Source: Prosthecobacter debontii (GTDB lineage Bacteria > Verrucomicrobiota > Verrucomicrobiia > Verrucomicrobiales > Akkermansiaceae). From it: a stretch of DNA of 8,805 nucleotides. Within the stretch, counting starts at the first letter, position 1. Every line of letters begins with the position of its first letter. Under the pieces are notes generated by a model that saw only the letters and a list, made by a program, of their open reading frames with translations, had not been told where the DNA came from and ran no database searches. The stretch is from assembly GCA_945885485.1 (NCBI GenBank), contig CAMCYT010000101.1, forward strand, positions 1-8,805, in the 5' to 3' direction. Positions 1-6,798 of this stretch are shown piece after piece. Position numbers and translations under genes: made by a program.

Positions 1-1
1 T

Positions 2-52
2 GATCTCGGCCGCTGCACGAGCTGTTGCGCCTACGACAAAAAGTTTGATTAA
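2..52 (+). CDS. Possible 3' end of an unidentified plus-strand gene
   Basis: The frame starting at base 2 is open from the window edge to a TAA at 50-52 and would encode the C-terminal tail DLGRCTSCCAYDKKFD. Twelve of the 16 sense codons end in G or C, and the CxxCC cluster looks like part of a real protein rather than noise. It would run convergently with argB, with 125 bases between the two stop codons. The fragment is too short to assign. A CTSC-type cysteine cluster occurs near the C-terminus of YfiH/laccase-domain proteins, but the residues that follow do not fit that family well, so I do not name it. A chance open frame of this length is also possible. Confidence 0.3.
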   Translation, partial: DLGRCTSCCAYDKKFD

Positions 53-177
53 CTCGCTTTGCTTTCGGGCTGGAAGACGGCTTTTTCTTTGATACATTGA
101 CTTGTCTAGTTATGCGGTTTTTTGTCGCTTAGCTAGTACAGCCCCTAAAAGTGATATAGGGTAACCTAAATCCCATT

Positions 178-1047
178 CTACAACGTCACCTCAGTGCCGA
201 TGCCGCCGTCGGTAAAGATTTCCAAAAGCAGTGCATGCGGGAGTCGTCCATCTACGAAATGGACTTTGCGGACGCCGGCGTTGAGGGCATCGATGGCGGA
301 GCGGATTTTTGGGATCATGCCGCCGGAGATCGTGCCGTCTTCGATGAGGGCGTTGGCTTGTTCGACGTTGATGGATTGGATCAGCGAGGATGGATCTTTG
401 GGATCGGAGAGCAGACCGGGGACGTCCGAGAGGTAAACCAATTTTGAGACGCGAAGTTCTTTGGCTAGGGCGGCGGCAGCGAGGTCGGCGTTGATGTTGA
501 GAGCTTTGCCGGTGGCGATTTCTGCGGCGAGAGGGGAAATGACTGGGACGATACCGGCTTTGTGGGCGGTGTCCATGTTGGCGAGTTGGCAGCCGACGAC
601 TTCGCCTACACGACCGAGGTCGATGGGTTTGTTGTCTTTGTCGAAGGATTTGATTTTTTCGCCGAGGAAGATATCGGTTCCGGGTATGCCGATGGCTTTT
701 CCGCCGAAGTCCCGGATCATGCGGACGAGGCTGGGATTGATTTCGTTAGAGAGGACACGGGAAACGATGTCGATGGCTTCCTCGCTGGTGTAACGGAGGC
801 CGTTGATGAATTTCGCCTCGATGCCGGATTGTTCCATGGCTGCGGAAATGGCTTTGCCTCCGCCGTGAACGACGACGGGGTTGATGCCGGCGACTTCAAG
901 AAAGGTGATGTCGCGCATGACGCTGGCGACGAGCTCGGGATCTTCCATGGCGGAGCCGCCCATTTTGATGAGAATGGTTTTCGAGCGGAAGTCCTGGAGG
1001 TAGGGCAGGGCTTCGATCAGGGCGTGGGCTTTTTCGGCGGGATTCAT
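178..1047 (-). CDS. argB: Acetylglutamate kinase, arginine-inhibited type
   Basis: Catalyses ATP-dependent phosphorylation of N-acetyl-L-glutamate, the second step of arginine biosynthesis, in the cytoplasm. The 289-residue product is full length for the amino-acid kinase family. Visible motifs are KMGGS (K28) near the N-terminus, the substrate-binding glycine loop VVHGGGK (59-65), R85 in the NGLRY segment, NINAD (184-188), and SGGMIPK (241-247), whose K247 corresponds to the catalytic C-terminal lysine. The segment from H263 to T285 contains DGR (266-268), H271, E276, FT (278-279) and GIGT (282-285). Together with an N-terminal helix ahead of the first strand, this matches the arginine-binding signature known from feedback-inhibited hexameric enzymes and absent from E. 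coli ArgB. Allosteric inhibition by arginine is therefore expected. The ATG at 1047 has no Shine-Dalgarno sequence; the bases before it are C-rich. No argC, argJ or argD is in view, so the gene appears detached from an arginine operon. Confidence 0.97.
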   Translation of the reverse strand: MNPAEKAHALIEALPYLQDFRSKTILIKMGGSAMEDPELVASVMRDITFLEVAGINPVVVHGGGKAISAAMEQSGIEAKFINGLRYTSEEAIDIVSRVLSNEINPSLVRMIRDFGGKAIGIPGTDIFLGEKIKSFDKDNKPIDLGRVGEVVGCQLANMDTAHKAGIVPVISPLAAEIATGKALNINADLAAAALAKELRVSKLVYLSDVPGLLSDPKDPSSLIQSINVEQANALIEDGTISGGMIPKIRSAIDALNAGVRKVHFVDGRLPHALLLEIFTDGGIGTEVTL

Positions 1048-1132
1048 GGACGGGGTTAGCTAAGCAGTGAAATCGGTAAAACGGAAGCGGTTTCACCATG
1101 GGAGATGGAAAGTGCAGTTGGGGTTTCTTTTC

Positions 1133-1169
1133 AACGCAAAGTCGCAGAGATCGCAAAAGGAGCGCAAAG
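1133..1169. repeat. Short imperfect tandem repeat of a CGCAAAG unit
   Basis: Four near-copies of a 7-base core follow one another with 1-4 base spacers: CGCAAAG at 1135, CGCAGAG at 1143, CGCAAAA at 1152 and CGCAAAG at 1163. They lie in the 166-base gap between the CHASE2-like gene and argB, inside what would be the argB leader or promoter region. Read on the minus strand the unit is CTTTGCG. Similar degenerate CTTTGCG strings are, from general familiarity, scattered between genes in several environmental phyla, and their function is not established. The rest of the gap (1048-1132 and 1170-1213) shows no clear promoter or terminator. Confidence 0.55.
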
Positions 1170-1213
1170 CTGAGGTTGTGTAAAATAATAGCTAATTGAG
1201 GACCAAGTTTATT

Positions 1214-2503
1214 TTACCATGGGAGAGTGAAGCGTCCGCGGCGGTATTGGTTGGATTTGCGTTTGGTGAAGAAGATAGCGAAAGCGAGTGTTAGGAGTGC
1301 CGGGAGGGTGGGGATCCATGTTGCAGTGAGATGGACGATCAGGAAATGGATGATGATGATAGCTGCGGTCAGTGCGATGAGTGGGCCGCGGGCGTCGCGG
1401 CCGTACCAGAAATTCTGGATGCCGAAAATCAGGCAGAGCAGGGCGGCCATAAAGAGTAGTTCGACGTCTTTGGTGAGGTTGGCGTAATATTTGATAGAAA
1501 ACCCGTCGGATGGATTGGAAAGCAGGGTGATGGATTGGATGAGAGAGTTAGAAAATTCGATAGAGGGAAGATCCTGCGTGGAATGGGTGTTGCGGATGAT
1601 GATAGGCTTGAAGTTATTTTCGGGAAAAGGTTGCGCTATGGTATCGAGTAATTCTTCCGCAGGGAGCGGTTGGTTTTTGATGGTTTTAAATTCCTCGGGG
1701 AAAAAGCTGAGTCGGCCGTAGTTATCGATGGGGATATAGGAAGATTTTTTTCCGAGATAGATGTGACGACCTACGTGGATTTCAATGGCATCGAGAGGAA
1801 CTTGCAGGTGATTGAGTGCAGTGAGTAGGTGGAAGGAAAGAACTACGCGGTCATCCCAGATGGCGATAAGTGGGAGGGAGCTCTGATCGGGCTCCGATTC
1901 GAGTGCGGTGAAGCCAGCGAGTGACTTTTCATTTCCTAACAGAACTCCAGGGATGGGTATCCGATTAACGACTGGAATGAGAGAGGTGTTGCCATGGAGT
2001 TGGGCAAGGTTAATCGAGGCGCGGCGAAATGCAGGAGGGATGGGTGATGGGGTCGAGCCTCTGGATAATGGGGCTGAGGTAATGAGGTGAGGGATAGCAT
2101 CGAGTTGCTGATCCAATGCGGCGAGAGGAATGGCTTCGGGATCAGCCCATGTTAGCGGAGTGCCGATGGCGATGGAGTCTTGGTGGAGCCTGGTTAAATT
2201 TTTGAGAATGATCGCAAAATCAACGGGTGATGCGGGAGATGATTGGAAGATCTGTTTCGGATCATCGGTGATTGTGATATCGATGGGTTGGCTGATTTTT
2301 TTAAAGTCGACCGACTTGGATGATTTATGTGCGTAAGGATTTTCGAGTGAACCATTGCCATCGATGACGGATTGGGAACCGGTGAAGGGGATGGTTGTGA
2401 AGAGAAAGGCGTAACGCTCGACGCTGCTTCCTGGGATCAACCAACAGGCCAAGCCTCCCACGATCGAGGAGCAAACGATGCTGGCGTAACGACGAGGAAT
2501 CAT
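1214..2503 (-). CDS. CHASE2-like membrane sensor protein without an output domain
   Basis: The 429-residue product has an N-terminal hydrophobic segment (about 7-24) after a basic MIPRR start, a long non-membrane region (about 25-345), and three closely spaced membrane spans (about 347-366, 374-394, 396-412) ending in a short basic tail. This is the layout of CHASE2 sensor proteins. Local resemblances support it: a DFAIILKNLTRL...DSIAIGTPLTWADP stretch (95-122) like the CHASE2 'future DP' region; IPIDNYGRLSFF (257-268) like the IPLDxxGRLLINY motif; PSIEFSNSLIQSI (313-325) like the PGVEIHANALD segment; and WIPTLPALL (396-404) like the WLPLVPPLL last span. CHASE2 proteins normally continue into a cyclase, kinase or GGDEF domain, but here the stop codon follows the last span. 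The extracytoplasmic region presumably lies in the periplasm. The gene starts 28 bases after tmk, so it is probably co-transcribed with it. There is no Shine-Dalgarno sequence before the ATG. The family assignment rests on recognised motifs, not a search; ligand and partner are unknown. Confidence 0.8.
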   Translation of the reverse strand: MIPRRYASIVCSSIVGGLACWLIPGSSVERYAFLFTTIPFTGSQSVIDGNGSLENPYAHKSSKSVDFKKISQPIDITITDDPKQIFQSSPASPVDFAIILKNLTRLHQDSIAIGTPLTWADPEAIPLAALDQQLDAIPHLITSAPLSRGSTPSPIPPAFRRASINLAQLHGNTSLIPVVNRIPIPGVLLGNEKSLAGFTALESEPDQSSLPLIAIWDDRVVLSFHLLTALNHLQVPLDAIEIHVGRHIYLGKKSSYIPIDNYGRLSFFPEEFKTIKNQPLPAEELLDTIAQPFPENNFKPIIIRNTHSTQDLPSIEFSNSLIQSITLLSNPSDGFSIKYYANLTKDVELLFMAALLCLIFGIQNFWYGRDARGPLIALTAAIIIIHFLIVHLTATWIPTLPALLTLAFAIFFTKRKSNQYRRGRFTLPW

Positions 2504-2531
2504 GAGGTAAGTGAGTGCGGATCGCTAGTTG

Positions 2532-3104
2532 TTAGGAAACTGCTTGGAGAATGCTTTGTGAGACTTCATCAGTGCTGCCGTTGGCGTTGATGAGTTTAGC
2601 GAAGGGTTCGTCTTTCAGAGAGAGGAAAATTTCGCGGCAACGGCTTAGGTTGGAACGTTGTTCGAATTCGTTAGCGGTATCGCCGCGGGAGCCGATGCGG
2701 GTGAGCGCGGTGTCGACATCGAGGTCGAGGATGAGCAGGAGATCGGGGACGGGGGCGAAGGCTTCGTTGTCTTTGCGGATTTGAATGGGATCGAAACCAC
2801 GTGCGCCTTGGTAGGCCATGGTTGAGAAATAGTAACGGTCTAAAATGACGACGTGTCCTGCGGCGAGTGAGGGCCGGATGAGTTCCTCGACGTGTTGTTT
2901 GCGGTCGTTGTAAAAGGCTTGGAGTTCTTCGTCGGGAGAGAGTCGACCGGTTTCCGCGGATTTGCGGAGCAAGGTTACCCATTGTCCGTCGGTGGGCTCG
3001 CGGGACAAGGTTACGGTTTTACCTAGAGCTCTGAAATGCTCGGCGAGGCGTTTGGATTGGGTGGATTTCCCTGTTCCGTCTATACCTTCGATAACGATAA
3101 ACAT
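2532..3104 (-). CDS. tmk: Thymidylate kinase (dTMP kinase)
   Basis: Phosphorylates dTMP to dTDP with ATP, an essential step of dTTP synthesis in the cytoplasm. The 190-residue product is slightly short for bacterial enzymes (commonly about 200-215). Motifs in order: P-loop GIDGTGKST (7-15), REP (35-37) followed by TDG instead of the more common GGT, the DRY motif (89-91) with STMAYQGARG after it (94-103), and a LID segment with RIGSRG (136-141) near the C-terminal third. The REPTDG form is seen, as I recall, in a subgroup of bacterial thymidylate kinases and does not suggest loss of function. The ATG lies 13 bases after the stop of the M32 carboxypeptidase gene, and the next gene follows after 28 bases, which suggests a three-gene transcript. 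No Shine-Dalgarno sequence precedes the start. Confidence 0.95.
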   Translation of the reverse strand: MFIVIEGIDGTGKSTQSKRLAEHFRALGKTVTLSREPTDGQWVTLLRKSAETGRLSPDEELQAFYNDRKQHVEELIRPSLAAGHVVILDRYYFSTMAYQGARGFDPIQIRKDNEAFAPVPDLLLILDLDVDTALTRIGSRGDTANEFEQRSNLSRCREIFLSLKDEPFAKLINANGSTDEVSQSILQAVS

Positions 3105-3117
3105 AATGAGTGAAATG

Positions 3118-4581
3118 TTAGAGATAACGAGCGGAGAGATGTTTCAGGTAGTCGCTGGTATCCGGTGCGCGTCCAGTTGCCATCTTCATGAGATCCACAG
3201 GATCGTGAATCGATCCGTGGCGATGGATGTTATCACGCAACCATTTGAGCAAGGGTGCGTAGTCGGCATTTTCGTTGGCGGATTTGATTTTCGGATCAGA
3301 AATGGCGGTTTGGAAAAGTTGGGCGGCATTGATGTTGCCGAGCGTGTAGGTTGGGAAATAGCCAATACCGCCGAATGACCAATGGACATCTTGGAGGCAA
3401 CCGTGGGCGTCGTCTTTAGGAAGGAAACCGAAGGATTTTTTGAATAGTTCGTTCCATGTTGCGGGAACGTCTTTGACGGAGATTTCTTTTTTCAGAAGCA
3501 TGCGTTCGATTTGGAAACGCAGGATGATGTGTAGATCGTAAGTGGCTTCATCGGCCTCGACGCGGATTTCCGAGAGTTCAGCACGATGGATGAAGTGCAT
3601 GAAATTTTCTAACGGAAAGTCTGCGAGTTGAGGGAAGTATTGTTTGGCGAAGGGATAGAATTTTTTCCAGAACGCGGCTGAACGGCCGACCTGATTTTCC
3701 CAGAGGCGGGATTGGGATTCGTGGATGCCGAGTGAGACGGCGGAGCCGGAGGGTAGGCCGAAGTCATCGTGAGGGAGTCCTTGTTGATAGAGGCCGTGGC
3801 CGACTTCGTGCATGATACCGAAGAGGGATGAGGTGAAATCGTTGAGGTCGTAGCGGGTGGTGATGCGGATGTCTTGAGGTCCGAGGGTGGCGCAGAATGG
3901 GTGGGCGGTTGTGTCGATGCGGCCGGCGTGGAAATCGAAACCGATTTCAGCGGCGACGAGTGAGTTAAAATCTTGTTGGGCGCGGTGTGGATAGATACCA
4001 GGAGGCAATGAAGGATTGAGAGATTTGGATTTCTCAACGGCAGCGGCAGAGATAGGCGCGAGTTTATCGCGTAAATTATCAAAAAGACCGGCGATGTTTT
4101 GGGTGGAAGTTTTCCGCTCGTAACCTTCTAACAGAGCGCTGTAAGGCTCGTCGGAGTAGCCCCAGAGATCGGCTTTTTGCAGGGCGATATCGACGAGGTT
4201 CTGGAGGTGAGGGGCGAAAATTGAGAAGTCGGATTGCTTGCGTGCGTGGATCCAGGCGTGGTGTGCGGCGGATTCGGTTGATGACTCGCGGGCAACGAGT
4301 TCGGTGGGGATTTTCGTGGCGCGATCGGAGATGCGACGAAGCTCGCGGAGGTTCGCGGAGTAGATAGGTTTTTTGCCTTTATCCTTGGCTTCGGCTTTGG
4401 CGAGGGCGTTGAGGTAGGATTTGGAAGTGGAAAGTTTGTGAGCGAGAGTGGCGAGGTAGGCGAGTTGTTTGGAGCGGTAATCTGCCGAATTGGTGGGTAG
4501 ATAAGTTTCTTGGTCCCATGAAAGCAGGGAGTTGATTTTCTCAATGAGAGTAATCTCGCGAACTTGATCGAAGAGTTTCAT
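3118..4581 (-). CDS. M32-family metallocarboxypeptidase (carboxypeptidase Taq type)
   Basis: A zinc-dependent carboxypeptidase that removes C-terminal residues from peptides, probably in peptide turnover in the cytoplasm, since no signal peptide is present. The 487 residues match the usual family length of about 500. Conserved blocks in order: SWDQETYLP (21-29), the DIRITTRYD region (237-245), the zinc motif HEVGH (258-262; H258 and H262 ligands, E259 catalytic), the downstream GIHESQSRLWEN block (285-296) holding the third ligand E288, DEATYDLHIILRFQIE (344-359), and HWSFGGIGYFPTYTLGN (400-416). All active-site blocks are intact. The gene is the first after the groEL terminator, so it needs its own promoter in 4582-4635; I see no convincing -35/-10 pair there. 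It is followed closely by tmk. The ATG at 4581 has a C-rich leader and no Shine-Dalgarno sequence. Confidence 0.96.
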   Translation of the reverse strand: MKLFDQVREITLIEKINSLLSWDQETYLPTNSADYRSKQLAYLATLAHKLSTSKSYLNALAKAEAKDKGKKPIYSANLRELRRISDRATKIPTELVARESSTESAAHHAWIHARKQSDFSIFAPHLQNLVDIALQKADLWGYSDEPYSALLEGYERKTSTQNIAGLFDNLRDKLAPISAAAVEKSKSLNPSLPPGIYPHRAQQDFNSLVAAEIGFDFHAGRIDTTAHPFCATLGPQDIRITTRYDLNDFTSSLFGIMHEVGHGLYQQGLPHDDFGLPSGSAVSLGIHESQSRLWENQVGRSAAFWKKFYPFAKQYFPQLADFPLENFMHFIHRAELSEIRVEADEATYDLHIILRFQIERMLLKKEISVKDVPATWNELFKKSFGFLPKDDAHGCLQDVHWSFGGIGYFPTYTLGNINAAQLFQTAISDPKIKSANENADYAPLLKWLRDNIHRHGSIHDPVDLMKMATGRAPDTSDYLKHLSARYL

Positions 4582-4630
4582 GGGTGGGAGGATGAACGAT
4601 GGAGGGAAAAGGTCGAAGGTTTTTGATAAA

Positions 4631-4662
4631 GAAAAAGCCGGGCAGGATGGTCCTGCCCGGCT
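4631..4662 (-). terminator. Intrinsic terminator of the groES-groEL operon
   Basis: A perfect 12-bp inverted repeat (AGCCGGGCAGGA at 4636-4647 against TCCTGCCCGGCT at 4651-4662) with a 3-base loop is followed on the minus strand by TTTTCTTTATC. It lies 44 bases past the groEL stop codon and before the M32 gene, so it should end chaperone transcripts. A weaker hairpin at 4679-4697 (8-bp stem with one mismatch, GAA loop on the plus strand) sits between groEL and this terminator. Confidence 0.9.
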
Positions 4663-4706
4663 AGTGAATTTTTGGAAAGGGCAGCAGAATGCAGCCCCTC
4701 CTTGGG

Positions 4707-6341
4707 TTACATCATGCCGCCCATGCCGCCGTGGTCATGACCGTGTCCGCCTGCACCGGCTGCTTCCTTTTCTGGAAGGTCGGTGATTAGGGCTTCGGTG
4801 GTGAGTAGGAGGCCAGCGATGGAAGCTGCGTTTTGCAGAGCGGAGCGGGTGACTTTGGTTGGGTCAACTACACCGGATTTGATGAGGTCTTCGAATTTAT
4901 CAGTAGCGACGTTGTAGCCTTCGCCACCTTTGCCGTTTTTGACTTTTTCGACGACGAGTGCGCCTTCGCGGCCGGCGTTAGCGACGAGCTGACGAAGCGG
5001 AGCTTCGACGGCACGAGCAACGATGCCTGCGCCAGTGAGTTCGTCACCTGTGAGGCCGAGATCACCGAGAGCTGCTTGAGCGCGGATGAGAGCTGTGCCA
5101 CCGCCTGGGACGATGCCTTCTTCCACTGCTGCGCGAGTGGCGTGAAGGGCGTCTTCGACGCGCATTTTCTTCTCTTTCATCTCGGTTTCGGTTGCTGCGC
5201 CTACATTGATGACAGCAACACCGCCTGCGAGTTTCGCGAGACGCTCTTGGAGTTTCTCGGAATCGTAATCGCTGGTGGTTTCTTCGATTTGACGACGGAT
5301 TTGGTTCACTCGGCCGGTGATGGCTTCGGAAGTGCCGCCACCTTCAACGATGACGGTGGAATCTTTGCTGATCGTGATGCGTTTGGCTTGGCCGAGGTCG
5401 CTGAGTTCAACAGACTCCAGTTTGATGCCAAGGTCTTCGGTGATCACGCGGCCACCGGTGAGGATGGCGATGTCTTCGAGCATGGCTTTGCGGCGATCGC
5501 CGAAACCAGGAGCTTTGACAGCAGCGATGTTGAGGATGCCGCGGAGCTTGTTGACCACGAGAGTCGCGAGGGCTTCGCCTTCGACGTCTTCCGCGATGAT
5601 GATGAGCGGTTTGCCGGACTTGGCGACTTTCTCAAGCAGAGGAAGCATGTCTTTGAGCGAGCTGATTTTTTTCTCGTGGATGAGGATCAGTGCGCTTTCG
5701 AAACTGGCTTCCATGGATTCTGGATCGGTGACGAAGTAAGGGCTGAGGTAGCCTTTGTCGAACTGCATACCTTCGACAACGTCGAGTGTGGTTTCGATGC
5801 CTTTGGCTTCTTCAACGGTGATGGTTCCGTCTTTACCGACTTTGTCCATGGCCTCTGCGATGATCCCGCCGATTTCGGTGTCCCAGTTAGCGGAGACCGT
5901 TGCGACTTGGGCGATTTCCTTGGTGTCTGAGACAGGTTTGGAAATGATTTTGAGTTGGGCGACGATGGCTTCGGTGGCTTTCATGATACCGCGTTGAAGC
6001 GAGATCGGGTTGGCACCGGCGGTGACGTTGCGGAGGCCTTCTTTGTAGATGGCTTCTGCGAGGACCGTAGCGGTGGTGGTTCCGTCACCTGCGATGTCGG
6101 AAGTTTTTGAGGAAACCTCACGGATAAGCTGAGCGCCCATGTTTTCGTAAGGGCAATCGAGTTCGATTTCCTTGGCAACCGAAACACCGTCTTTGGTGAT
6201 GGTTGGGGAACCGAATTTTTTATCGAGGATGACGTTACGTCCGGCTGGGCCGAGAGTTGCCTTGACGGCGCGTGCGAGTTTTTCAACACCGCGCAGGAGT
6301 GCCTGGCGTGCTGCTTCGTCGAATAGTAATTGTTTGGCCAT
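4707..6341 (-). CDS. groEL: Chaperonin GroEL (Hsp60)
   Basis: The 544-residue subunit of the tetradecameric chaperonin that folds proteins in the cytoplasm with GroES and ATP. Conserved elements: the ATP-binding TLGPAGRNV (29-37) and GDGTTTATV (85-93, with D86), the apical-domain region from about 190 to 370, the catalytic D397 in RVEDALHATRAA (394-405), the signature AAVEEGIVPGGG (404-415), and a GGM-type C-terminal tail. The tail is unusual in having three histidines (GHGHDHGGMGGMM), also known in other bacterial chaperonins. The start MAKQLLFDEAARQ is the standard GroEL start. The gene follows groES after 36 bases filled by a heptad repeat, with no Shine-Dalgarno sequence. Transcription should stop at the hairpin at 4631-4662. 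Only one groEL is visible here; whether the genome has others cannot be told. Confidence 0.99.
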   Translation of the reverse strand: MAKQLLFDEAARQALLRGVEKLARAVKATLGPAGRNVILDKKFGSPTITKDGVSVAKEIELDCPYENMGAQLIREVSSKTSDIAGDGTTTATVLAEAIYKEGLRNVTAGANPISLQRGIMKATEAIVAQLKIISKPVSDTKEIAQVATVSANWDTEIGGIIAEAMDKVGKDGTITVEEAKGIETTLDVVEGMQFDKGYLSPYFVTDPESMEASFESALILIHEKKISSLKDMLPLLEKVAKSGKPLIIIAEDVEGEALATLVVNKLRGILNIAAVKAPGFGDRRKAMLEDIAILTGGRVITEDLGIKLESVELSDLGQAKRITISKDSTVIVEGGGTSEAITGRVNQIRRQIEETTSDYDSEKLQERLAKLAGGVAVINVGAATETEMKEKKMRVEDALHATRAAVEEGIVPGGGTALIRAQAALGDLGLTGDELTGAGIVARAVEAPLRQLVANAGREGALVVEKVKNGKGGEGYNVATDKFEDLIKSGVVDPTKVTRSALQNAASIAGLLLTTEALITDLPEKEAAGAGGHGHDHGGMGGMM

Positions 6342-6348
6342 AATATTA

Positions 6349-6376
6349 TTTGAGATTTGAGATTTGAATTTTGAAA
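6349..6376. repeat. Four heptad direct repeats in the groES-groEL spacer
   Basis: Units TTTGAGA, TTTGAGA, TTTGAAT and TTTGAAA follow each other without gaps, occupying 28 of the 36 spacer bases. On the minus strand this puts a CAAA-rich, unstructured leader just before the groEL ATG, where a ribosome-binding site would normally be; no AGGAGG-like sequence is present. The last unit overlaps a small palindrome (AATTTT-G-AAAATT at 6367-6379) that reaches into the groES stop codon. Confidence 0.65.
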
Positions 6377-6377
6377 A

Positions 6378-6668
6378 TTAGCTGACGATGCCGAGGATGT
6401 CGGATTCGGAGATGATGAGGACTTCTTGGCCGTCGAGTTTGACTTCTGTTCCGCCGTATTTGGAGATCAGAACTTTGTCTCCGACTTTAACGGAGAACTC
6501 GATGGTTTTACCGTTGTCGTCTTTGCCGCCGGTGCCGAGGCTGAGGACTTCAGCTTCTTGTGGTTTTTCTTTAGCAGTGTCAGGAAGGACGATTCCGCCC
6601 GCGCTGATCGCGTCTGCTTCGAGGCGTTTGACGAGGACACGTTGTCCGAGTGGTTTGATGTTAGCCAT
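6378..6668 (-). CDS. groES: Co-chaperonin GroES (Hsp10)
   Basis: The 96-residue heptameric lid of the GroEL chamber, close to the usual 97. MANIKPLGQRVLVKR opens the beta-barrel. The mobile loop is about 17-37 and holds the GroEL-binding IVL tripeptide (26-28). KVGDKVLISKYGGTEV (61-76) and EVLIISESDILGIV (82-95) complete the fold. The frame is open back to an ATG at 6725, but the start at 6668 is chosen because all family members begin with this segment; the 19 extra upstream residues look non-coding. No Shine-Dalgarno sequence precedes the chosen ATG, though GTATAAAACAT lies directly before it. The 130-base region between dinD and groES (6669-6798) contains no CIRCE element, so HrcA control is not supported by the sequence. 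Confidence 0.98.
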   Translation of the reverse strand: MANIKPLGQRVLVKRLEADAISAGGIVLPDTAKEKPQEAEVLSLGTGGKDDNGKTIEFSVKVGDKVLISKYGGTEVKLDGQEVLIISESDILGIVS

Positions 6669-6753
6669 ATGTTTTATACGTTTCTTAGTTATTGTTTGGT
6701 TTGAGAAGCCACAGCCCGTGTTCACGAGAGTGGAAATTTTTTGTTAGTGTGGC

Positions 6754-6770
6754 GGCGGATTGTATCCGCC
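6754..6770. repeat. Inverted repeat between dinD and groES
   Basis: GGCGGA and TCCGCC form a perfect 6-bp stem with a 5-base TTGTA loop (plus strand). An alternative register pairs TGGCGG at 6750 with CCGCCA at 6766. It lies 28 bases past the dinD stop and 85 bases before the groES start. It is not followed by a T-run on the minus strand (that strand reads an A-run there), so it is unlikely to be an intrinsic terminator. It could be an operator, an RNA processing hairpin, or chance. Confidence 0.5.
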
Positions 6771-6798
6771 ATGTTTATGATTTTGAGCTGGAGAGTGA

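Noticed and set aside
62..87. Possible terminator after the plus-strand fragment
   Set aside because: The stem is only 5 bp with one G-T pair, and the T-run starts several bases away; too weak to call.
143..161. CCCTA/TAGGG hairpin downstream of argB
   Set aside because: A 5-bp stem with a 9-base loop and no following T-run on the minus strand; not a credible terminator.
562..1059. A 165-codon plus-strand open frame opposite argB
   Set aside because: Antisense shadow of argB with the same biased Phe/Asp/Gly composition and no recognisable motif.
127..1065. Inverted copies of GCTTAGCTA flanking argB (127-135 and 1057-1065)
   Set aside because: Nine bases around a self-complementary TAGCTA core, with no associated mobile gene or target duplication; likely coincidence.
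1095..1226. An 11-base direct repeat ACCATGGGAGA at 1095 and 1216
   Set aside because: Only two copies, one of them in the final codons of the CHASE2-like gene, with unrelated flanks; most likely chance.
4833..5930. A 365-codon open frame on the plus strand opposite groEL
   Set aside because: It is wholly antisense to a highly conserved groEL. Its composition (very rich in Phe, Asp, Ala and Gly) reflects complementary codon bias, not a protein family.
6669..6725. A longer groES beginning at the ATG at 6725
   Set aside because: GroES proteins begin at the MANIKPLGQRVLV segment; the 19 extra residues resemble no known extension.
6669..6798. CIRCE operator upstream of groES
   Set aside because: No TTAGCACTC-N9-GAGTGCTAA or close variant is present.
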